From assembly GCF_000687915.1 (NCBI RefSeq), contig NZ_JHZY01000002.1, positions 682,001 through 746,000 on the forward strand: DNA of 64,000 nucleotides. The letters run 5' to 3'. Under the pieces are notes generated by a model that worked only from the letters and a program-made list of their open reading frames with translations, made no database searches and was not told the origin of the DNA. The translations under genes were made by a program, and so were the position numbers. Each line of letters begins with the position of its first letter. Position 1 is the first letter of the stretch. Shown piece by piece: positions 48,701 to 57,794 of the stretch. The DNA is from Leeuwenhoekiella sp. MAR_2009_132. GTDB taxonomy: Bacteria > Bacteroidota > Bacteroidia > Flavobacteriales > Flavobacteriaceae.

Positions 48701-48871
48701 AAGTAAGTAGTTTTAGAATGTTAATTTAAATTAATGTAATTAGTTAAACCGTTTAAAATCCCTTTTTTGCCCCAAGTATAAAAGTTGATTTAATTGTTTC
48801 TGTTATTTTTCCCGACTAGATTAATTACATTATAAAAAAAAGCCATATTTAATTAAAAATATGGCTTTTTT
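48701..48871 (+). ncRNA. Candidate small RNA ending at an intrinsic terminator
   Basis: The stretch of about 170 bases between a consensus promoter and a strong terminator has no start codon followed by more than a few codons (ATG at 48719 stops after two codons). It contains a pyrimidine-rich run CCCTTTTTTGCCCC (48760s) that could serve as an exposed pairing region. The flanking genes are on the minus strand, so the unit is independent of both. Exact ends are inferred from the promoter and terminator. Confidence 0.5.
48834..48871. terminator. Intrinsic terminator (OmpH gene on minus, candidate small RNA on plus)
   Basis: GCCATATTT (48842-48850) pairs with AAATATGGC (48857-48865) around AATTAA, with eight A before and six T after. 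It works for either strand and lies 76 bases after the OmpH-like stop. Confidence 0.82.
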
Positions 48872-48946
48872 ATTACTGAAAATTTGGTGTCGATTAGCTA
48901 TATAACTATAGTAATACAAAAGCTTTTTTTGTCTCGTTGAGAATTT

Positions 48947-49450
48947 TTATTTAATTCCAATAGCTTTTTTAACTTCAGGCATTAAGTCTTTACCTTTTGC
49001 CATAATGAGTCCGTTTGAGGCTGCTGAATCTAAAACATATAAGAAGCCTTGATTGTCTGCAAGTTTTGTTACTAGTTCTTTTGCTTTTTCACGAATAGGT
49101 GCAAACAATAGTTCTCGTTTTTCAGCAAGTTGTTTATCTATGTTTTGTTGAGATTGTGCAAGGTTACGTTCAATAAGTTCAAGATCTCCTTTACGCTTTG
49201 CTGTTTCGGTAGGAGAAAGGGTGGAGGCCTCATCTTCAAATTTTACATATTTTGCCTGATATTCTCTATATGAGGTTTCAAAATCTGCGCGATAAGCCTG
49301 GTTGAGGCGATTAAGTTCTGCCTCGGCTTGTTTACTTTCGGGCATAATTTTTATGAGCTCTTCCATATTAATATGGGCAACGGTGCCCTGAGCACAAATA
49401 CTGCCGGTTAGGCCTGTAAATACTAAAAGTATTAAAAACGCGTGTTTCAT
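48947..49450 (-). CDS. OmpH/Skp-family periplasmic chaperone
   Basis: 167 residues with signal peptide (ending GSICAQG). The mature part follows the OmpH/Skp pattern: VAHINMEELIKIMPESKQAEAELN at the start, a long charged coiled-coil tentacle (YREYQAKYVKFEDEA, DLELIERNLAQSQQNIDKQLAEKR) and the C-terminal strand part ELVTKLADNQGFLYVLDSA. Skp proteins carry unfolded outer-membrane proteins across the periplasm. It is a single gene, not next to bamA here, so likely a paralogue of the main Skp copy. Confidence 0.88.
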   Translation of the reverse strand: MKHAFLILLVFTGLTGSICAQGTVAHINMEELIKIMPESKQAEAELNRLNQAYRADFETSYREYQAKYVKFEDEASTLSPTETAKRKGDLELIERNLAQSQQNIDKQLAEKRELLFAPIREKAKELVTKLADNQGFLYVLDSAASNGLIMAKGKDLMPEVKKAIGIK

Positions 49451-49643
49451 AAGGGGAACTTGATTATGTAGTAAAAATACAGATATTAAAAGTATTTCTT
49501 CTGAAGTGATTGCTTATATAGACATTTAATTAATCACAAGTTGTACCACAAAGACGTTATTAGAATTCTATTGTTTCAATCTCTATCTTAAAATTTCATT
49601 TAATGCAATAAAAATTGGGTTAGAGGTTCTAATAAGACTCATT

Positions 49644-49651
49644 TACTTTTG
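49644..49651 (+). promoter_or_regulatory. -7 element TACTTTTG for the barrel protein gene
   Basis: An exact TAnnTTTG match 57 bases before the ATG at 49708. The nearest upstream TTG is 26 bases away, slightly beyond the usual spacing. Confidence 0.38.
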
Positions 49652-49707
49652 ATCAGTCTGTTAATTAATTTTATATTTCCCCATCTAAAATCCCTAAACT
49701 AGAAATC

Positions 49708-50730
49708 ATGAATTTTTATTTCCGCTTGAGCGTGCTTATTGTATTTATAAGCTGTTGCAGTACACAAACTAATTACGCACAAAATACTAAAGAGCGAAGT
49801 GGTTTTAAAGATTACTTTCCTATATCTGAACGCCCGTTTTTAGCTGCGGGAAGTGGCGATAATCCATATGAAACAATTTTACTTGAGGCACAACCTGTTG
49901 TTTATTATAGTATTTATAATGACATACGTGAAGCTTTAAACAGAGATACTATTGTCGCAGGTGATGCCATTTATTTAAGCATACAGCCGCATTTAAGAAT
50001 TTATGATGAGAATTCTAAACCCGTTAAAACGCCTTCTTATAAAGCATTTATAGGATGGCAATCTATAATTAAGACACAACGAAATAATTTTTTAACGGCA
50101 GCTATTGAGTCTGGTCATTATTCTAACGGGCAGAGTAAATCTGCATTTAGTACAGAATTTGAAGATAATAGTCCACAAAGTGCATTATTGTACGATAATA
50201 TTGATGACGATACAGATCTGGCAGCGCTATTAAACCGATCATCGGGTAATTTCTCAACAAATCTAACCCGACTTTCTTTAAACTACCGTATAAATACATT
50301 TGATCAAAATAATTACCCCTCAAAATCTCATTCCTTAACTGTAGCCTACCAATTATATCATAACCGCTTTTTAGGTATGTTTCAGTTTGGAGGTTATAAT
50401 CCTGAAGATATTAAAATTTATGGGCGTCATCAAATAGAAGCCGAATATGAGTTTACAGATCATTTTAAAGGGATGCGTTATAGTCTGGGACAAAAGATAC
50501 TGCTACACCCAGATGTGCATCCTTCCGCAGATATTTATCGCTCAGAGACAAGTGCTATTTTATATCCGTGGGATAAAGATTTGGGAATTATGGCTCGCTT
50601 TAGTTTTGGTTATGATGATTATAATTACCGCTTTGTAGATAGTTATTCTAGAATTTCTATAGGACTTACCTGGGATTTTTTCACGCCATTTGTAGTTAAA
50701 CCTATAAAAGAACAAAAAGTAGCAGAGTAG
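49708..50730 (+). CDS. Outer-membrane barrel protein, phospholipase A (OMPLA)-like
   Basis: 340 residues with a signal peptide (ISCCSTQTNYAQ). The mature part is made of alternating amphipathic strands ending in an aromatic-rich C terminus (SYSRISIGLTWDFFTPFVV). The motif ESGHYSNGQS (H137, S139, then N-G) matches the H-x-S-N-G active-site box of outer-membrane phospholipase A1, and the strand before it (YKAFIGWQSI) also fits. The spacing and barrel size are compatible with OMPLA, but I could not place the third active-site residue or the calcium-binding residues, so the assignment is tentative. Confidence 0.5.
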   Translation: MNFYFRLSVLIVFISCCSTQTNYAQNTKERSGFKDYFPISERPFLAAGSGDNPYETILLEAQPVVYYSIYNDIREALNRDTIVAGDAIYLSIQPHLRIYDENSKPVKTPSYKAFIGWQSIIKTQRNNFLTAAIESGHYSNGQSKSAFSTEFEDNSPQSALLYDNIDDDTDLAALLNRSSGNFSTNLTRLSLNYRINTFDQNNYPSKSHSLTVAYQLYHNRFLGMFQFGGYNPEDIKIYGRHQIEAEYEFTDHFKGMRYSLGQKILLHPDVHPSADIYRSETSAILYPWDKDLGIMARFSFGYDDYNYRFVDSYSRISIGLTWDFFTPFVVKPIKEQKVAE

Positions 50731-51230
50731 TGACTTATTGAAAAAAGAATATAACGAAGTGTTTCCGGTAATTTTTTACTACTAGAGCCGGGTTTTTCTA
50801 AATTACCAAAGAATATTTTTGACACTAACCGGTAATTCTAAGACTCATTTAGTATTATTTCAAAAAAACCTATCATACCCTGTAATAGGTGATACTTCTG
50901 ATTTCTAATTATAGCCTTGCAGAAATTAAAATCTATGTATATTAAATTACATGCACAAGATGCATTATAACATAGCTAAAATTTATGCCTGGATCTAGAT
51001 TTAAAACTTCAGAGCGTACTTATAGCTTTGTAATAACCTTGCTTTACATCCTAGGATAAAGGTTTGAGCATTGTGGCTTATTATAACCTTGAATATTGAA
51101 AGTGCAATTTTACTAAAGCAATTAATTCTTGCTAGAACTCTACAAGGTTTCTTTACTTGATTAGTATGCTAAGTATAGTTTAATTAAAGAAGAAGAAGAA
51201 GGCTGCATTGTAATTGAGGTCATTAAAAAA
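50731..51230. other. Intergenic region without visible gene
   Basis: 500 AT-rich bases after the barrel gene. A pair of inverted GGTAATTT (50767-50774) and AAATTACC (50800-50807), with a further CCGGTAATT at 50829, is the only structure seen. No ORF with protein-like composition. Confidence 0.5.
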
Positions 51231-51256
51231 AAAGCCCTGTCGATAGACAGAGCTTT
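51231..51256 (-). terminator. Intrinsic terminator after the LRR gene
   Basis: AAAGCcCTGTC (51231-51241) and GACAGaGCTTT (51246-51256) pair with one mismatch around GATA; on the minus strand nine T follow. It lies 36 bases after the stop at 51292. Confidence 0.8.
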
Positions 51257-51291
51257 AAACAACTTAACTAATTGTGATTTGGGGAAATCAT

Positions 51292-52023
51292 TTATTCGTT
51301 AGAAGCAATACTATAATTTGTAGTCGAGCCTCCATTAGTATCATAAGCTAAAGCATCTGTGTTTAAGTCAAAGTTATTTTGAGCTAATGCGATAGAAGTA
51401 AGATTTTTCATTTTAGATAATTCTTTAGGAACAGCGCCGTATAAACTATTATTAGAAAGATTCAGTTCTTTAAGGTTATTTAATTTTAAAACTGCAACTG
51501 GAAATTGACCATTAATGTTATTATCAAAAAGATTTAAAACTTGAAGATTAGTAAGGTTAGATAAATTTTTGTTTATAGAACCACTTAAATTATTGCTGGT
51601 TAACATCAATTGCTCAAGTTTAGTCAGGTTATATAAAGAATCTGGTAAAGATCCATTAAGCATATTGCCGTTAAGAACTAATACTTTAAGATTTTTAAGG
51701 TTACCTATAGAGTTAGGTATTGAACCTTCAATTTTATTGAAGAATAATTCTAGAGTAACTAGTGATTCAAGATTACCTATAGATTCTGGTAATTGACCGT
51801 TAAGGTTATTCATACTTAGGTTAAGACCTACCACATTATTATTTATTACACGTACACCATACCAGGTAGAAACATCTGCATTTAAATCCCAGGTAGTGTT
51901 CCATTGAGAACCGTTTGTAGCATTATACAAATCAACCAAAGCTTCTTTTTGCGTTGTAGCTACTTCAGCTACAGCATTTAAACTTAAAAAAGCAACCGCA
52001 ATAAAAGTGATAAGTGATTTCAT
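51292..52023 (-). CDS. Secreted leucine-rich-repeat protein
   Basis: 243 residues from the ATG at 52023, which starts directly with a signal peptide (MKSLITFIAVAFLSLNAVA). An LRRNT-like cap follows (LVDLYNATNGSQWNTTWDL and VSTWYGVRV), as in plant-type LRR proteins. About six 24-residue repeats follow (LNGQLPESIGNLESLVTLEL, IEGSIPNSIGNLKNLKVLVL, LNGSLPDSLYNLTKLEQLML, and so on) up to about residue 225. Such proteins are secreted adhesion or interaction proteins in Bacteroidota; the partner is unknown. No C-terminal type IX sorting domain is visible. Confidence 0.88.
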   Translation of the reverse strand: MKSLITFIAVAFLSLNAVAEVATTQKEALVDLYNATNGSQWNTTWDLNADVSTWYGVRVINNNVVGLNLSMNNLNGQLPESIGNLESLVTLELFFNKIEGSIPNSIGNLKNLKVLVLNGNMLNGSLPDSLYNLTKLEQLMLTSNNLSGSINKNLSNLTNLQVLNLFDNNINGQFPVAVLKLNNLKELNLSNNSLYGAVPKELSKMKNLTSIALAQNNFDLNTDALAYDTNGGSTTNYSIASNE

Positions 52024-52050
52024 ATATTTGGTTTTTTGTGTTCTACAGCG

Positions 52051-52084
52051 TAAATATACTACACTTAATCTTTTAAATACACAA
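52051..52084 (-). promoter_or_regulatory. Flavobacterial-type promoter for the LRR gene
   Basis: On the minus strand TTG (52082-52084), a 23-base spacer and TATATTTA (52051-52058) fit the consensus except for the last base; the ATG at 52023 is 27 bases downstream. Confidence 0.5.
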
Positions 52085-52290
52085 TAATTCGATGAAATAC
52101 ACAAAAATAATTTATGCAATGATATTTATGTATAATATACTTGTATAAAACCACTAAAGTGTGACGATTTATTCAAATTCTAAATATATTATACCAGATG
52201 AAAAGCATTAAATGAAATATATCTGGATTAAATAATAAGTATTTTCCTACTTTGTTATGAGCTTTGAGTCTTTAATTATTTTTTTTCGTA

Positions 52291-52941
52291 TTACATTAAG
52301 GATAAGTGCAGTAGTGTAGGTTCGTGAACTTCGTGCTTACCTTTAAAATGTATTATGTTGAGTTTATTGTTAAATATCGATTTTAGATAGTTCAATTCAG
52401 CTATCATTTTAGATTCTGATAAATACATATCGTCTGTACCATAAATAACGGAAACTTTAGTGTGATTAAGGTGTTTGAAGGTTTCTGAATGAAATTCTCT
52501 AGGAGTAGAGCCTGAGTGTAATAGAAGGTTATCACAGTAAACCTTAGCGTGAGCTAACCATCTGGTTACAGCAGAAACTCCTTGAGAATATCCAAGAATG
52601 GTAAGTTTAACAGGGCCTTGTAACTTAGCGCTAATCTCCTGCTCGTAAACCTGATCAAGATAATTTGTAACATTCTGAATTTCTAGTTGCGTATTTACAC
52701 GAGTAAACCAGGATGCACCCACATATTTATACTTTTTATCCTGATAGTATTTACTAGGTGCTTGCGGGGCAATTATATAATTCTCATCTGGATCAAGATG
52801 TTTAAAATGATCTAAAAAATAGGTGCTTAGATAGCCAATTCCGTGACAGACAAGCCATATTTTTTTAGTTTTTACTGTAAATGTATTTAACGTGTAATAG
52901 GTGTTTTGGGTAGTATAGCTTACAGTTTTTTCTTCGTGCAT
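52291..52941 (-). CDS. Alpha/beta hydrolase, phospholipase/carboxylesterase type
   Basis: 216 residues without signal peptide. The nucleophile S119 is in LGYSQG, the acid is D170 or D171 in YGTDDMY and the histidine is H203 or H206 in GKHEVHE. The oxyanion loop is VCHGIGY and PQAPSKYY fits the carboxylesterase/phospholipase 2 family. It is divergent from the menaquinone cluster with 90 bases between. A MenH-like role (also an alpha/beta hydrolase) cannot be excluded from position, but the active-site context looks like a general esterase. Confidence 0.82.
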   Translation of the reverse strand: MHEEKTVSYTTQNTYYTLNTFTVKTKKIWLVCHGIGYLSTYFLDHFKHLDPDENYIIAPQAPSKYYQDKKYKYVGASWFTRVNTQLEIQNVTNYLDQVYEQEISAKLQGPVKLTILGYSQGVSAVTRWLAHAKVYCDNLLLHSGSTPREFHSETFKHLNHTKVSVIYGTDDMYLSESKMIAELNYLKSIFNNKLNIIHFKGKHEVHEPTLLHLSLM

Positions 52942-53031
52942 CCTTGAGGTTTAAGTATCTTTACAAAGTAAATCAATCTAAATCTAAAAAACGATTTTAG
53001 AGCGCCAGACACTAGTAAATAGAACAGGTTC

Positions 53032-53457
53032 ATGAATTTAAATGATAAGACTGAAGCACTTGCTAAATGCAATGCTATCTGTAAAAACACGCTAATGGAA
53101 ACTATGGATATCAAATTCATAGACATTGGAGAGAATTTTCTTACTGCGTCAATGCCAGTAACCTCTAAGGTTCATCAGCCCGATGGTGTTTTACACGGCG
53201 GTGCTTCGGTAGCACTGGCCGAAAGCGTAGGAAGCGCGGCGAGTTTTATGTTTCTAGATGCCAAGAATTTTTTTGTGAGGGGAATCGAAATTTCTGCGAA
53301 TCATGTTAAGAGTATTGCTGAGGGTATGGTATATGCTAAAGCTACCTTTTTACATAAGGGTCGTACCACTCAATTATGGGAAATACGTATTACTAATGAA
53401 GCAGATCAGCTGATTTCTATTGTTAAACTTACAACCATTGCGCTGCCTAAAAAGTAA
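53032..53457 (+). CDS. menI: PaaI-type hotdog thioesterase, probable DHNA-CoA thioesterase
   Basis: 141 residues with the hotdog-fold motif DGVLHGGASVALAESVGS; E64 is the likely catalytic base and H55 lies in the HGG turn. The family hydrolyses aryl- and acyl-CoA thioesters. The gene overlaps no other but stops 2 bases before menF and begins the menaquinone run, which makes 1,4-dihydroxy-2-naphthoyl-CoA the natural substrate. The family assignment is firm; the substrate is inferred from the neighbours. Confidence 0.85.
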   Translation: MNLNDKTEALAKCNAICKNTLMETMDIKFIDIGENFLTASMPVTSKVHQPDGVLHGGASVALAESVGSAASFMFLDAKNFFVRGIEISANHVKSIAEGMVYAKATFLHKGRTTQLWEIRITNEADQLISIVKLTTIALPKK

Positions 53458-53459
53458 GT

Positions 53460-54578
53460 ATGACTGCAAATGAACTTATAAAATTAGTAGAAAACCAGTA
53501 CACTGCTAACCTTCCTTTTGTTATATATAAAAAATCGAACGCTAATAATATAGGAGTTCTCTTACAAAATGATGATACACTGCATACCGTTACTAATTTT
53601 GAAGAGCAGGGTTTTGTTTTTGCTCCTTTTGATTCAAGTAGAACAACTGTTTTAATACCTGGAGAACCTATTTATGTTGCTGATTTTGATTTTGGTCATA
53701 TGAGTTCAAAAGCTTCAATTAAGGAAACAGCTTCAGAATTTGAAAAAAATGAACATATCGCTTTAGTTTCAGCTGCAATTAGATATATAAAAGAAACCGA
53801 ACTTCAGAAAGTTGTGGTTTCGCGTAAGCAAAAAATAGAAACTCCAGATTTAGAACCGTTAACTTTATTCAAAAAATTAGGTGCAGCGTATAAGAACGCT
53901 TTCGTTTATTTATGGCATCATCCTAAAGTAGGAACCTGGTTAGGGGCTACGCCAGAAACGCTAGTTTCTGTAAACGGAAGATCTTTTGAAACTATGGCTC
54001 TTGCAGGAACACAGCCTTACATAGACGACACTAGAGAAGTAGAATGGGGCACTAAAGAACAGGAAGAACAACAATTAGTAACCGATGAAATTGTGTCTAA
54101 ATTACAACCTTTTAATCTGGTGAAATTTAAAGTACACGAGCGGGAGAATCATCGTGCAGGCAATTTACTGCATTTACGTACACGTATTACAGGTAGCTTT
54201 AGCATAACAAACACTTCAATAAAAGATATTGTTGCTGCATTGCATCCTACACCGGCAGTTTGTGGTTTTCCTAGAGATTTAGCCAAAGAATTTATTAAAG
54301 AGCAAGAGTCTTACGATAGGGAGTTTTATACCGGTTATTTAGGCGAATTAAATATTTTGAAAGATCAATCAAAACGCAGAAATCCTCGAAATGTCGAAAA
54401 CCTGGTGTATAAAACGCTTACTAAATCTACACAACTGTATGTGAATTTACGCTGTATGCAGTTTAAAAATACTACCGCGGAAATTTATATAGGTGGTGGT
54501 ATTACAAAAGATTCTGATGCAGTTAATGAATGGGAAGAAACGGTAAATAAAGCACAAACCATTGCAAGTATTCTTTAA
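53460..54578 (+). CDS. menF: Isochorismate synthase
   Basis: 372 residues of the chorismate-binding family; converts chorismate to isochorismate for menaquinone. Typical blocks: KVVVSRKQKIE, AFVYLWHHPKVGTWLGATPETL, FETMALAGTQPY, LHPTPAVCGFPRD, YDREFYTGYLGE and AEIYIGGGIT near the C terminus, where magnesium is bound. The ATG starts 2 bases after the thioesterase stop and the stop is 30 bases before the menD ATG, so the three genes form one transcript. Confidence 0.95.
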   Translation: MTANELIKLVENQYTANLPFVIYKKSNANNIGVLLQNDDTLHTVTNFEEQGFVFAPFDSSRTTVLIPGEPIYVADFDFGHMSSKASIKETASEFEKNEHIALVSAAIRYIKETELQKVVVSRKQKIETPDLEPLTLFKKLGAAYKNAFVYLWHHPKVGTWLGATPETLVSVNGRSFETMALAGTQPYIDDTREVEWGTKEQEEQQLVTDEIVSKLQPFNLVKFKVHERENHRAGNLLHLRTRITGSFSITNTSIKDIVAALHPTPAVCGFPRDLAKEFIKEQESYDREFYTGYLGELNILKDQSKRRNPRNVENLVYKTLTKSTQLYVNLRCMQFKNTTAEIYIGGGITKDSDAVNEWEETVNKAQTIASIL

Positions 54579-54608
54579 GGCTTGAGCCTTTATTGTATTT
54601 TTGATATA

Positions 54609-56324
54609 ATGAATTATTCTACTATACCCGTCGCACAATCTGTGGTTTTGCTTTGTTTAGAAAAAGGCGTGAATCATATTGTAATATCACCCGGTTCGCG
54701 TAACGCGCCTCTAACAATAGGCTTTACACAGCATCCTCAAATGCATACCTATAGTGTAGTTGATGAGCGTTCTGCGGCCTTCTTTGCATTGGGATTAGCG
54801 CAGCAGTTGCAACAGCCTGTAGCAGTTGTTTGTTCGTCTGGTAGTGCTGTTCTTAATTATTACCCGGCAATTTCTGAAGCCTATTATAGTGACATTCCTT
54901 TAGTGGTGATATCTGCAGATCGTCCTATAGAGCGTATAGATATAGGAGATGGTCAAACCATACGTCAGCGCAATGTTTTTGAGAATCATATATTATATTC
55001 GGCAAATTTATATTCTGAATATGTTCCTGATGAGGCAGTTACAGATCCAAAGCTTATTCAGAAACAACGTGAAGTCACAAAGCATAACCAGCAGGAAATA
55101 AATAAAGCACTTAATGAAGCGTTGGTAAATCAAGGTCCGGTACATATAAATGTTCCGTTTTATGAACCACTGTATAATACCACAACTCAAAAACTGGTAG
55201 ATCCTATTATTGTAGCACCAGAGTCTAAATCTGATGTACTCAGCCAGGATCAACTAGCTCCTTTTATTACCAAGTGGAATGCCGCAAAGCGAAAAATAAT
55301 ACTAATAGGTGTTTTACAACCTAATACGATAGAACAACAGTTTCTAGACAAGCTGGGTACAGACCCTAGCGTACTTGTATTTACAGAAACAACTTCAAAT
55401 ACGCATCATCCTAACTTTTTTACGCGTACAGATAATATTATAGGATCTTTAGATGATGAGGGTTTCAGAGATCTTCAGCCTGAGATATTAATCACGCTGG
55501 GCGGAATGATCATTTCTAAAAAGATTAAGGCATTTCTTAGAAATTATCAACCTAAAGAACACTGGCACGTAGATCCTAAAAAAGCATACGACACCTATTT
55601 CTGTTTAAATAAACATTTTAAGGTACCTGTAAATTATTTCTGGGCTAATTTTTTAGATAAGACCCAAGTTGTCAAAAGTAACTATCAAAGTGACTGGTTG
55701 CAAGTACGATCACGCCGCGATGTATTGCATCAGGATTATATTAAAGAAATGAGCTGGTGTGATTTTAAAGCTTTTGATCTACTTCTGGCAAAATTGAGAC
55801 CAGATAGCTTATTACAGTTGGGCAACAGCTCTACCGTGCGCTATGTTCAATTATTTGATATAGATAAATCACTAAAAGTGTATTGCAATAGAGGAACCAG
55901 TGGTATAGATGGAAGCACATCAACAGCTGTAGGAGCTGCAGTAGGGAGCCAGCTACCTACCACTTTAATTACAGGAGACCTCAGTTTTTTTTATGATAGC
56001 AATGGGTTGTGGAATGCTTATCTGCCAAAGGATTTTAAAATTATTGTTATCAATAACAGTGGTGGCGGTATTTTTAGAATATTACCGGGAGATAAAACTT
56101 CAGCTATATTTGAAACGTATTTTGAAACCATACACAATCTTGATGCATCGCATCTATGTGCGATGTATGGTATACATTATTTTTCAGCGACTTCAGAAGA
56201 AGAGCTGCAATGTGCTCAGGAAGAATTTTATAGCATAGCTGATGCTCCGTGTTTGCTTGAGATTAAAACGCCTCGCACGTTAAATGATCAGATTCTACTG
56301 GGTTATTTTAGTTACATACGTTAG
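54609..56324 (+). CDS. menD: 2-succinyl-5-enolpyruvyl-6-hydroxy-3-cyclohexene-1-carboxylate synthase
   Basis: 571 residues from the ATG at 54609; a TTG 27 bases upstream is not needed. A ThDP enzyme joining isochorismate and 2-oxoglutarate. The N-terminal Pyr domain has VISPGSRNAPLTIGF and YSVVDERSAAFFALGLAQ with the conserved glutamate. The C-terminal PP domain has GNSSTVRYVQLF, NRGTSGIDGSTSTAVGAA, and the GDLSFFYDSN...NNSGGGIF cofactor motif. Normal length for the family; catalytic features intact. Confidence 0.97.
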   Translation: MNYSTIPVAQSVVLLCLEKGVNHIVISPGSRNAPLTIGFTQHPQMHTYSVVDERSAAFFALGLAQQLQQPVAVVCSSGSAVLNYYPAISEAYYSDIPLVVISADRPIERIDIGDGQTIRQRNVFENHILYSANLYSEYVPDEAVTDPKLIQKQREVTKHNQQEINKALNEALVNQGPVHINVPFYEPLYNTTTQKLVDPIIVAPESKSDVLSQDQLAPFITKWNAAKRKIILIGVLQPNTIEQQFLDKLGTDPSVLVFTETTSNTHHPNFFTRTDNIIGSLDDEGFRDLQPEILITLGGMIISKKIKAFLRNYQPKEHWHVDPKKAYDTYFCLNKHFKVPVNYFWANFLDKTQVVKSNYQSDWLQVRSRRDVLHQDYIKEMSWCDFKAFDLLLAKLRPDSLLQLGNSSTVRYVQLFDIDKSLKVYCNRGTSGIDGSTSTAVGAAVGSQLPTTLITGDLSFFYDSNGLWNAYLPKDFKIIVINNSGGGIFRILPGDKTSAIFETYFETIHNLDASHLCAMYGIHYFSATSEEELQCAQEEFYSIADAPCLLEIKTPRTLNDQILLGYFSYIR

Positions 56325-56398
56325 AGGCTAATTTTAGTTTTTATTTTTATGTATATTTAAAGAACTTAATTAAAAATAACTAAACACATTAGTATCTT

Positions 56399-56740
56399 AT
56401 GAGTAAAAGAGATGAAATGATCGCTAAGTATGCAGCAGATTTAAAAGAAAAACTAAACCACGAGGCAGATATGGATTTGTTGACCAAAGTTACAATAGGT
56501 TGCGGTCCGTCTATATATAATAAAGACTCATCAACGGTTTCTGCAGGTAGTGAATCAGAACTTGAGACCGTTAAAAACAACTTTCTCATTAAAAAATTAG
56601 GCTTATCTGATGGTCCCGAGTTGATGGAAGGACTTCATAAAGTTATGGAAGATTACGGTAAATCTAATCGTAATAAATACCGCGCAGTTGTTTATTATTT
56701 ACTTACTAAGCATTTTGGCAAAGAAGAGGTATACAGTTAA
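56399..56740 (+). CDS. DUF2853 family protein
   Basis: 113 residues, soluble and helical. It has the DUF2853 pattern MSKRDEMIAKYAADLKEKL, IGCGPSIYNKDSSTVSAG, KNNFLIKKLGL and the final NKYRAVVYYLLTKHFGKE. The function of the family is unknown. It lies between menD and cvfB with its own terminator just downstream, so it may be the last gene of the menI-menF-menD transcript or separate (74-base gap). Confidence 0.85.
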   Translation: MSKRDEMIAKYAADLKEKLNHEADMDLLTKVTIGCGPSIYNKDSSTVSAGSESELETVKNNFLIKKLGLSDGPELMEGLHKVMEDYGKSNRNKYRAVVYYLLTKHFGKEEVYS

Positions 56741-56762
56741 AAATATCTTTCTTAAAAATGTA

Positions 56763-56794
56763 AAAGTCTGCTAATAATTGCGTTAGCAGACTTT
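56763..56794 (+). terminator. Intrinsic terminator after the DUF2853 gene
   Basis: AAAGTCTGCTAA (56763-56774) and TTAGCAGACTTT (56783-56794) form a perfect 12-pair stem with an 8-base loop, 23 bases after the stop. Confidence 0.8.
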
Positions 56795-56882
56795 CTTGTT
56801 TAACAGAGATTCTATAAATAGGAGCTGTAATTTCAAATTACTATTCTTTACTATTAGTGAAGTATAATCCCTATTACTTTCC

Positions 56883-56890
56883 TAATTTTG
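56883..56890 (+). promoter_or_regulatory. -7 promoter element TAATTTTG for cvfB
   Basis: An exact TAnnTTTG match, 19 bases before the ATG at 56910 and downstream of a terminator, so the second half of the cluster seems to be transcribed separately. Confidence 0.5.
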
Positions 56891-56909
56891 AAGACACAAA
56901 AAAAATATT

Positions 56910-57752
56910 ATGCTCGCACTCGGGGAATTCCATAAAATGATAATAGATCGTGATACAGCACCCGGCTTGTATCTGCGTGATGAAGAAGAAAATGAGGTGT
57001 TATTACCTGGTAAATATGCTCCCGAAGGTTTTCAGTTAGAAGATGAAATTGAAGTATTTGTATATCTAGATAATGAGGAGCGACCAGTCGCCACTACACT
57101 TAAACCTTATATATTAAAAAATGGTTTTGCCTATCTAAAATGTACATCTGTTTCAAAAATAGGTGCTTTTGTAGATTGGGGAATAGACAAAGAACTATTT
57201 GTGCCATTTTCAAATCAGGTTACAGATATGCGTGAAGGCAGCTCTTACCTAATTTACATGTATCTCGATGAGAAGACAAACCGTCTTGTAGGATCTTCAA
57301 AATTTAATACATTCTTAAAAAATGAGGATATTGATGTTGAAAAATTTGATAAGGTAGATTTATTAGTGTCTCATTTTTCAGAATTTGGAGCGCACGTAAT
57401 TATCAATGAAAAGTTTCAGGGATTAGTACATAAAGACGTGATTTTTGAAGATATACGCGTAGGAGACCGCCTTCCGGGATATATAAAACGCGTACGAGAA
57501 GATAAAAAAATAGACGTTTTGCTTCAGCCTGAAGGGTATAGAAGTGTTGAGCCTAATGCAGAATTTATCTATGAAGAATTAAAGCGTAACGGCGGAAGCT
57601 TACCGGTACACGATAAAAGTTCGCCAGAAGATATTAATGCCTATTTTGGTATAAGTAAAAAACTTTTTAAAAAAGCAATAGGTGCTCTTTATAAAGACCG
57701 AATGATTACCATTTCTGATAAGGGAATCACTCTAAAAAATCAAGAAGAATAA
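56910..57752 (+). CDS. cvfB: CvfB-type S1 RNA-binding protein
   Basis: 280 residues. Consecutive S1-like OB domains (residues about 1-215: LEDEIEVFVYLDNEERPVAT, TSVSKIGAFVDWGIDKELFVP, HFSEFGAHVIINEKFQGLVH, GDRLPGYIKRVREDKKIDV) are followed by a C-terminal winged helix (INAYFGISKKLFKKAIGALY). This is the layout of CvfB/YitL, an RNA-binding protein affecting virulence gene expression in Staphylococcus; its role in Bacteroidota is not known. It sits 42 bases before menB and probably shares its transcript. Confidence 0.9.
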   Translation: MLALGEFHKMIIDRDTAPGLYLRDEEENEVLLPGKYAPEGFQLEDEIEVFVYLDNEERPVATTLKPYILKNGFAYLKCTSVSKIGAFVDWGIDKELFVPFSNQVTDMREGSSYLIYMYLDEKTNRLVGSSKFNTFLKNEDIDVEKFDKVDLLVSHFSEFGAHVIINEKFQGLVHKDVIFEDIRVGDRLPGYIKRVREDKKIDVLLQPEGYRSVEPNAEFIYEELKRNGGSLPVHDKSSPEDINAYFGISKKLFKKAIGALYKDRMITISDKGITLKNQEE

Positions 57753-57794
57753 ACACGTATTAGTTCGCCCAGGCGGAAAAATAAAAGAATAGCA

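Noticed and set aside
50643..50825. Minus-strand 60-residue ORF downstream of the barrel gene
   Set aside because: Most of it overlaps the barrel gene's C-terminal coding end and it lacks protein-like features.
54582..54608. TTG start for menD
   Set aside because: The ATG at 54609 gives the normal MenD N terminus (MNYSTIPVAQSVV); the added residues have no counterpart in the family.
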